DNA from: Kappaphycus alvarezii
Taxonomy: Eukaryota > Rhodophyta > Florideophyceae > Gigartinales > Solieriaceae
Assembly (NCBI GenBank): GCA_002205965.3
Contig: NADL03000648.1
Location: forward strand, 248,001 to 312,000
Direction: 5' to 3'
DNA: 64,000 bases
A program made the position numbers and the translations under genes. Shown here piece after piece: positions 56,826 through 64,000 of this stretch; within the stretch, counting starts at the first letter, position 1; every line of letters starts with the position of its first letter. Below the pieces are notes generated by a model, which was not told the origin of the DNA, did no database searches, and saw only the letters and a program-made list of their open reading frames with translations.

Positions 56826-57900
56826 TACTGTAAGTACCAACCAAGTTTCAACATATAAATTATATTTCCATTAGTCCTGTAATGGACTGTAGCGTTTACA
56901 GCACGTTTTGTGAAATTTTTGTAAAACGGCCCAACTTCCCATCTGACAAAGGAATACTGTAATTCAACTGTAATTCCTGCATAGCAATCTAGCCTATGGC
57001 TATCTTTCAAATGGTTTTGTACTGAAGTCTCCAACACTTACACGTTTCAAGAATGAGTTGGAAGGGATCAAGTAGATTCTCAGCCGCTGGATCGCTTCAA
57101 CTTTAGGACGAAGAGGAAGTAATTTTGCGCTTGCAACTCGCCATTTAGATACCCAAGGGATGGAGAGTTAGTTCGGACAAATTCAACTCATTGTCTGAGA
57201 AGCGACGAGGTTTGCTTCATTCACATAGGGCTAAGAGGCAAGTCAGTGCGAATCATGTATAGTTGCGCTTGATGAAAGCCAAAGGGAGATGGTTCCGCTT
57301 AGCTCCTAGAACACCGTTTAGGGAACATTAAGCCCGCCTCCCACTTCGAATCCCGCCTTGCGTTTCTCTGTGAGTAAACACAAGGAGTGAATAGTTCATT
57401 AGAGTGTATGAGAAGGATTCTTGCCATAACACAGTGGGTCGAGAATTCCTTTTTGAAGTGAAAAACGGAATAGTTAGTTCAAATGTACCGTCAGCCTGGT
57501 AAAGGCACCATCACCGGAGGGGTGAACCTCATGGTTCAAGACCGAGTGATTCGTGACGCCAAATAGTCTTTCCGTTACCAGGCGCCCAGTTCCAATTTTC
57601 CTTTCTTCACGTAGCGCGATTAATACATGCATCACAGGGGGTAAATGGAGATCGTTTACTGCGAGTGGTGCAAACGTTTAAGCAATACAGAAATAACTGT
57701 CTCGAAACCTGGCAAGATTGGCAGTTTTCGCTCTGAGGTATTCGAAGAAATGGGTGCCGAGAAGCCTGGGAAGGGAACTGTCAAGGAAACAGTTATTGAA
57801 ACAAGGGGGGAAACTGTGGGGTGATTTAATATTTGAAAAATATGGTCGGTTGAGGCCCGAAATATCCTACAGGGTGCCCAGTAATACCTCTAAAATTACC
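56826..57900. other. intergenic, only a short dispersed repeat
   Basis: No gene. A short third copy of the dispersed repeat (GTTTACTGCGAGTGGTGCAAACGTT) lies at about 57653-57680. Confidence 0.45.
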
Positions 57901-58510
57901 CTAGAAAGCCGGCTCAAGGCCCCCCAGCAGACAGGCTGCGTTGGACATTATGGCCGCGGCAGCGTGCCTCTGAGTAAGTACCCTACGGACCTTACCATAT
58001 GTCTCCATCGCTCTAACGGCTACGTTCCGCGCGACGTCGGTTAGCACCCTATAGACGTCCGGGTGCCACCCTCCGAGAGTAGATATAGGGATAGGCACGG
58101 GCTTACTTCTCCCGGAGGTTGCAATAAAAGAATCATGTCTTCTATGCTTCGCGGAGGCGGCCGCATTGAGCGAGGTGAGCGGATTAAACGTTCGGGCCCT
58201 CCTGTGGGAAGGCGCCAGCGGGTTGACCAACGTCACGTCAAAGAAGTCCGTACCTCCACTGCTTCCCATCGCCCGGATGTCTGGCCTTGTGCGATGGACC
58301 CCGTCCCGCGGTTCGACGGCGGGGTGACGGGCCGCTTTTTGCAGGTCTTGCGCAAAAAGGGCCACTTGATGGTCATGCCGTCGAGTTCTGTGCCCACCAT
58401 GTCTGCAGTGAAGGAGATGATCCCGAAACAATCGAGGGTTTCGGGGCAGTTTCGCCTTGGAAACTGCACGTCCGAAGGGAACAGCGGGACTTGACAGAAG
58501 TATTGAAACC
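57901..58510 (-). pseudogene. LINE family B endonuclease end, copy on the minus strand
   Basis: A long frame (57901-58512) carries RPDIRAMGSSGGTDFFDVTL, then VNPLAPSHRRARTFNPLTSL, then ISTLGGWHPDVYRVLTDVAR, then AACLLGGLEPAF. A zinc-like GDHLLHCRHGGHRTRRHDH block precedes it near 58390-58430; its Cys-side part reads in another frame. This is the C-terminal restriction-like endonuclease of a LINE, with RPDI and DVT as the probable catalytic acidic residues. No RT is attached (5'-truncated). It lies head to head with the copy at 58818. Confidence 0.75.
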
Positions 58511-58817
58511 ACACCGTGAATTCGCGGGGGTCAATGAAACAAGTGATTGCTCGCATTTAACTGTGAAATTCTCGGCCGAATTGCCGAAATATGTACTGGA
58601 GAACAGAATAGTTTCTGAACATCAAATAAAGAAAAAGAATACAGAACGATAGTTGACGGACCCTGTGAATACTTGCAGGGACCTTACCTGCAAAACTTTT
58701 CGCGAGACTTTTGTTATCACTATATAGGTCTATTCGCCGTGGGGGACCTACCGAGCCCGGATAATACTGCTAATAATAATTGAAAGCTGGATAAAGGTAA
58801 ATAAAGAGGCATCCGCA

Positions 58818-59342
58818 GTGCCAGGAAAAGGGGTGGGGTTATCGTTGCGGTCGAGGGCAGAAATAAAAAGAAGAAATCCGCCGAAAAAAATTTTACCAAG
58901 AAAAAGGCTCGGCAACCGCCAGCTTTTGAGTGCCTCATTGCAAAATGAATGGCCGGATATCAGGGCGATGGGAGCCGCCGGTGGCACGGATTACTTCGAC
59001 GTAACCTTTGTCAACCCGCTCGCTCCCTCCCACGCAAGAGCCAGGGCTTTCAACCCACTCACAAGCCTCAACGCAGCTCACGCAGAGAAGCAGCGGAAAT
59101 ACCAAGGGTTCCTTGCTGAGCTGCCTGGGAGAAACAGGCTGGTTCCTGTCCCCATCTCAACGCTTGGAGGATGGCATCCGGCGGCGTTCTCCGTCGTCAA
59201 GGAACTAGCGAGAACCGTTGCCACCCGCGCAATGGAACGGTTTTCGAAGGTTAGAGCCATTCTTTTACAGCGGCACTCCGCTTTGACAGTAACCTCCAAT
59301 GCCGCTTGTTTGCTGGCTGGCCTCCCTTCCACCTTCTGGTAG
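58818..59342 (+). pseudogene. LINE family B endonuclease end, copy on the plus strand
   Basis: A frame of 174 codons carries WPDIRAMGAAGGTDYFDVTF, then VNPLAPSHARARAFNPLTSL, then PISTLGGWHPAAFSVVKELA, then SNAACLLAGLPSTFW, ending in TAG. The sequence matches the minus-strand copy at 57901-58510 residue for residue over most of its length. The zinc-like block and RT are missing. The frame is open, but the piece is truncated and cannot be a whole gene. Confidence 0.75.
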
Positions 59343-60900
59343 ATTGGAGTGCCATCCACAGCTTTCGACGCATCGTACGGTTTCGCAATTGGCTTGACAA
59401 TGATACGATATCTACGCTTTGGTACAAATTTACTGGATACCAACCCACATATCCACCACAGTAAATTAACCCCCCATTTACACCAAATGAATGATAAATC
59501 ACTTCGTGTGGGATTGCAGATGAAGAGCAATGATGAGTAACCCAAGCGATTTTGGAAGAGTGTAGTCGGCGAAAGGACGCACAACAAGAGGGGAACCTTT
59601 CCGAAGTGGATGGCGGTTTGGGCAGTGTTGGGTGCAAAAGACTTGGCTGTTACTCGTCCCTTTTTGCCGAAACTTTCGGTAACAGGGCTTTTGAATCCAC
59701 TTGCATGTGAATTGGGTTCAGATGCGAACGTACTGGCGCTTAACTACCATAAACGTTACTGCACGCGCCAGATCTCCTACCGAAAATACCTACCACCGAA
59801 CCTGGGATGTTTGAATGCTTGTCAATGACAGCGTTACTATATTTAAACGCGATAACCGCAGAAGCTCAGGCAACTGTTAGGCATGGTAGAATGCTGGCCT
59901 TGAGAGGAATGGGATGGACAATAGCCGATGACAAAATCGATTGTGCATTCGTCGGGTGTCACATTCTTGCGGAGATTGGTTTAAGAAAAGAGATCAGAAG
60001 TAAGTTACATGCGATCATTACACAAGAATCATCGAGATGTTAAATGTACTCGGCGAGGATAATTCAAGAGGCGATCTTAGATAGTACCCCTGATTCTATA
60101 AGCACTGCTCTCTCTCAGTGCGAACATGAGCTCGGGAGCATGTTACATGGCAGCAAAGGCAATGGACAGGATTTATTGGAAGACCTTGATGAGTGTGACA
60201 AAATTGGAGATGAATTTGACCATGTACTTGGCTAGACGCTAAGTCTTGCTGTGAAAACCGGAACCAACAGCCTTGCGGAAGGCATTATACAAAATTTGTC
60301 TGACTGCCAAGTGCTCGGAATAGTCAGTTTACCGCACAGACAGTTTGAACTAAGATATCAATTACTCCAAAAGTCAAAGAAAGTTTCTAAATTCAGCCGG
60401 TAAAGTCTTCATAAGCCCGAGTCAAAACTAATAAAACTCTGCACTCAGGGAGTTAAACGGTGTAAAAAAGGTCTGCTGGTACTCCTTGACTCGGGGAAAG
60501 TACGGTGTGTGTGTACTGCGAGGCTTCAGAGGGCTGAGAATCCGGGGGCGTTTTAAATTGGGAGGAAGTTCATGACAAACGTGTTCAAAAATTTTGACAG
60601 AAAAACAGTAAGCGAGTTCTGGAAGGCGTCATGAAACGCAGACCCCCCCTGCTACTTGGGACCCAAACTGCATTTAGAGCCATATACCAGTTGGCCATTG
60701 ACTTGCAACGGGCAATAGTTTTGGCCGATGCAAAGACTGGACAAAGAAGCCATTTAATTTTCAACAATTCCAAGTAGTCGCACAATTATTGCTCGCAGTA
60801 AACCAGCGGAAGCCGCCCCTATCATAGTCAGCCCCGGAGGCATCTATGAGCAGGGGGTTAACTGGGCGCGCGGGTGAGGTTATCACGACGGCGGGGATGG
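59343..60900. other. unassigned stretch with small open frames
   Basis: Three small plus-strand frames (59610-59828, 59807-60043, 60044-60235) follow one another and have protein-like composition. They include AITAEAQATVRHGRMLALRG and LDSTPDSISTALSQCEHELG. I do not recognise a family, and they may be decayed pieces of one unknown gene or element. Nothing else is seen to 60900. Confidence 0.3.
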
Positions 60901-60949
60901 CCACGGATTTTTTCTGTATTAGGTCTATACTTCCCCCTGCTGGTGATGT

Positions 60950-62340
60950 ACCTTACGTCGCTTGTTGGGCGGATGTTTGCTGACTCGCATTTTTGACAAT
61001 GGCTCCAAATACTTTCAGCCGCTACAGTTGGGAGTATCAACGTGAGGAGGATCTGAGGCAGTTGTCCACGCTACACGGCGACTTCACGAGGAGCATGGTG
61101 AATCCGCAGAGTATGCACTACTAACCGTTGACCTTCGAAACGCTTTCAACTTGGTCCGCCGCAGTGTATTTTTGACGAAGGTCGAACAGAGATTCCCGGA
61201 GCTCTTCCCTTCTATCAATTACAAGTCCGCTTTAAACTCGGGTCATCTGTGGTATGGGGATGATACGCTACGGTGCGTGGTACACGTGCAGAAGGGGGAC
61301 CCGCTGGGTCCAGTTTCATTCTCCCTTGTGCTGCAACCAGTGACGTATGAACTCAAAACTCACCAGGAAAATGTGATGAACACCACAAGAAGGCCCCCTC
61401 TACTCCTTCAGCTGTGGTACCTGGACGATGGGCATATAGTTGGCCTCCAAGAAGCCATTCGAACGGTTCTACAGTCCCTCTCCTCCACGGGGGTGCGCAG
61501 TTCGGCTTTACACCTCCGCATGGATAAGTGTGCTGTCTGGTGGCCAACCGTCCCCCCCAAACTGTTAAGCAGTCCCTCCCATTTGACCTTCGCCAGGACT
61601 ATAACGACAGGACAAAAGTGTTCCGCTCCTCAATCGGGTCGGGCCTATTCATGGAGGGCGATTTTTCAGAGCATATCGCTTCGTTACAGCCCCTCCTCAA
61701 ATCCCTGTTAACCCTGGAGGATAATTATGTAGCCCTCCACCTACTGCGGAACTGCTTCGGCGCATGTCGGATTAACCTCCTTTTACGTGTAGTTCCACCT
61801 CGTTCTATCCCTAAAAGGACTGCGTAATTCGAGACCTCTGTTGAAGCTACGCTGGGGGGGTTGATGGGCGGGGTCTTGACGCCTACACTTTTCGGGAATT
61901 ACGACTCCCTATTGAGCCCTCTTGGCCCCTCAAACCAACATTTGGCACCGTGCATAAAGCCCCTAAAACCTTCCTTTCCTCATTGTCATTCACGCGTGCC
62001 CTGTGCTCCACCCTTCTCCCTGTACTACCGAACTCTGCTCTCCAATCTTAAACATCCGCACTTTGGGCGCACGATGAGTGGAAGACACAAGTGGAACCCA
62101 AGAAGGTTGTCCAGTTCACGAGTATCGACTCAATGCAGCGGTTTGGGCAGAGACAACTCGCTCGCTCAGTTGAGGAAAAGGCCTTTGTGGCCACGAGGGC
62201 AATGAAGAGCTTCTCGAGAGCCAAAATGGACCTCATGCATAGACACGCAGCGCAAGCTGTACTGTCTAATGCGGCATGCCGCCTCGCCTGTCTTGACCCG
62301 TCGATGTAGTCACAGGGTCACGGAGGTGCAGACCCGTTTT
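60950..62340 (+). pseudogene. LINE family B: RT fragment joined to its C-terminal end
   Basis: RT sequence: LLTVDLRNAFNLVRRSVFLT, then HVQKGDPLGPVSFSLVLQPV, then LWYLDDGHIVGLQEAI (palm box YLDD). It starts before 61151 in a different frame. The frame breaks near 61575 and continues as LTLEDNYVALHLLRNCFGAC. At 62091-62309 comes the family's C-terminal piece (VATRAMKSFSRAKMDLMHRH, then SNAACRLACL). The zinc-like and nuclease middle part is missing here but appears just downstream. It is dead. Confidence 0.7.
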
Positions 62341-62559
62341 TGTTTTCTCCTTTCCTTCTCTCCGAACTCCGTTTAGAGTCCCCCTGCTAGAAGTGTCAGA
62401 CAACGAAGTAAACTACCCCACCATTCCCCTCCTTTGATGCTATGCGAAAGGGGGATGAGAGGACCGTGGCATCCCAAGCCTCGTTGTCAGTCGATGGTTG
62501 CAAGGGCTGGCTTTCATGTCAACCGGCTCAAGGATTGAGTACTTACATCTCGAACCGCA

Positions 62560-63130
62560 ATTATTAAAATGGGTTTGCAGTCCTGCTGCCGGGTACAACT
62601 GTCCCTTCCCTCTTCAAAATCCCACAAGGGGGATGCACGACATATATGGATCAGTATGGTGACCAAGTGCTGAGCTGTGCCCATGGATCCACCAACGGGT
62701 GGCGGCATAACTCTAAAACACAGCTTTTTGCCGCGAGTTTCTCCAAAGCCGCCCAGCGCCCTGTTATAGAGCCCCCTCAACGCGTACATGCAGTTGGCCA
62801 GGACATCAAGGCCCTTGGAGAGAACGAAGGCACAGACCATTATGACGTAACCGTCATACATTCCTTGACCCCCGCCCGCCCCCCCTCCCTCGCGCGATGC
62901 CCTCTCAAGCCCTTAAACCACGCTCACCTGGACACGGATATCGCTTTGCCGAATTGATACGTTCAAGGGTCCCTGGGCATCGCTTCACTGCCCTTCCACT
63001 CTCCACGTTGGGGGACTGGAACCCGACCCGACTGCTCGGGAATTCGACTACCGTACTGCGACTGGCATTGCCGCAAGTGCAGCTGTTCCGATTGCTGAGG
63101 GGCTGCAAAAAATGTGCGGTCTTCACGCGG
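62560..63130 (+). pseudogene. LINE family B zinc-like and nuclease part
   Basis: MDQYGDQVLSCAHGSTNGWR is followed by RPVIEPPQRVHAVGQDIKAL and GTDHYDVTVIHSLTPA in one frame (62646-62957). A shifted frame then reads STLGDWNPTRLLGNSTT. This is the middle nuclease section of family B, displaced downstream of its own C-terminal end at 62309. That implies either two truncated copies or a local rearrangement. The solo LTR interrupts the region at 63198. Confidence 0.65.
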
Positions 63131-63197
63131 TGAGACCCCTCGAGGGGCGTGTCAGCAGAGTAATTTCTACACTTGCTGTGCTGGCGTCCGATGGGTC

Positions 63198-63805
63198 TGA
63201 TATGGGTAAATCGGCGGGGGAGGAGATCCTCAGAACCAATTACCCTGAGAAGGAGGTGTTGCGAGCGACAAAAGTGCTGCCGTGGTATTGTTGAACGAAC
63301 AAAAGGGAGTGTATATAGAAGAGAGTTGAGGAAGCTACAAGCAAGTATAAAAGGGGCAGGGTCTACCACCGACGCTCTGCGACTAGCGTAAGAAAAAGTT
63401 TTCTTGGGTCTGAAGTTGACTCTCAACTTCCTACTACTCGGGACTTGGCTTGAAGTTGTCTGCCAACTTCATTTATGCTTTGTGTTTGACTTAACTTGTT
63501 GAGCGCCCCGCTCGGGTATGCTGGCTCCCAAGTAGTCCTACCATTTCATGCAAACAGCCCCTTATATAGAGTTTTCAACCCTCACATTCTGTTGCACCTA
63601 TACAGTACCTATGTGCCAAATCTGCACCGCCACAGTACAGTGCAAAGCATCCCTCTGAAAATAATTAAAAATATAATTGTAAGTACAGTGACAGCTCAGC
63701 CAGCACAGCATGCCAACTCGGCCAGCACAGCATGCCAACTCGGCCAGCGCAGCCAACTCAGCCAGCGCAGCATGCCAAGGAATATCTACAATTTTCATTA
63801 TATCA
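63198..63805 (+). repeat. solo LTR of the copia family
   Basis: About 608 bp, beginning TGATA and ending TATCA, a short inverted pair usual for LTR ends. It matches 21574-22188 in opposite orientation along its length. A TATAAAA box lies at 63346-63352. The internal tandem repeat of the family is near 63700-63775. No internal element sequence adjoins, so it is a solo LTR. A target duplication is not obvious. It is a fossil. Confidence 0.8.
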
Positions 63806-64000
63806 CGCCTCCTTGCTCAAGACGAACGTCCCGACTCGTCATCATTCTTCTTCTGTTTCTATTAATGTAAGTTGCCTTATTGTTAAAACATGAGGCCTTT
63901 CAAACGAATAGGGATGCAGTTGATTACCTATAAAATACTCCAACAAGTAGGTGCGCGTTTGATAGTTCCAATCATCTTTTTGGCATTCCCGCTTGACATA
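63806..64000. other. window end, nothing recognised
   Basis: No supported feature. Confidence 0.5.

Noticed and set aside
1-64000. tRNA, rRNA, CRISPR or bacterial operon features
   Set aside because: None seen on inspection; the genes, intron and retroelements are eukaryotic.

Overview
This window is nuclear DNA of a eukaryotic alga, most likely a florideophycean red alga of the Chondrus type. The genes are short and tightly packed, and only one convincing intron is visible. They include a TOC-family chloroplast import GTPase, a carbohydrate sulfotransferase, an LPMO-like secreted protein, HxRRGD glycosyltransferases and a Hint (Hog) domain protein, set among retroelement remains. The species call is inference; no marker gene is present.

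Layout. From 1 to about 11.9 kb the DNA is AT-rich (about one third GC) and I recognise no gene in it; two hairpin-forming inverted repeats stand out. From 11.9 to 18.5 kb lie relics: a broken Ty3/gypsy copy, a decayed DDE (PIF/Harbinger-like) transposase, a ~125-bp degenerate tandem repeat, and three tandem copies of a LINE 3' tail. From 18.6 to 23.6 kb lie a broken Ty1/copia copy with one LTR, a possible transposase zinc-binding tail and a LINE fragment. From 24.8 to 35.1 kb is a dense gene island: LPMO-like (+), TPR protein (-), CBM48 protein (-), BZW/5MP eIF5-mimic (+), TOC GTPase (+) and sulfotransferase (-). The last two converge with only 31 bp between stop codons. From 35.3 to 38.0 kb is a LINE (family A) ending right at the 3' end of glycosyltransferase 1 (38.0-40.0 kb, -). 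An ankyrin-RING gene (+), a second glycosyltransferase (-) and a peroxisomal-type SDR (-) follow to 47.1 kb. From 47.2 to 51.8 kb is a mosaic of family A LINE pieces. At 52.3-54.5 kb is a mucin-like Hint-domain gene (-) with a clear 170-bp intron. From 55.3 to 56.8 kb the DNA is full of the motif TACTGTAC/GTACAGTA. From 57.9 to 63.1 kb are family B LINE pieces, then a solo LTR matching the copia element in opposite orientation.

How the genes fit together. Several act on polysaccharides or the secretory route: the LPMO-like protein, the CBM48 protein, the sulfotransferase, two type II membrane glycosyltransferases and the mucin-like Hint protein. The others serve translation control (BZW), plastid protein import (TOC), ubiquitin transfer (RING) and peroxisomal redox chemistry (SDR). 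No operon-like logic is implied.

A caution: nearly every host gene is cut by single-base frame changes, several of them in homopolymer runs, while the encoded protein stays conserved across the break. I read most of these as assembly indels rather than gene death, so the gene spans below are given across frames.
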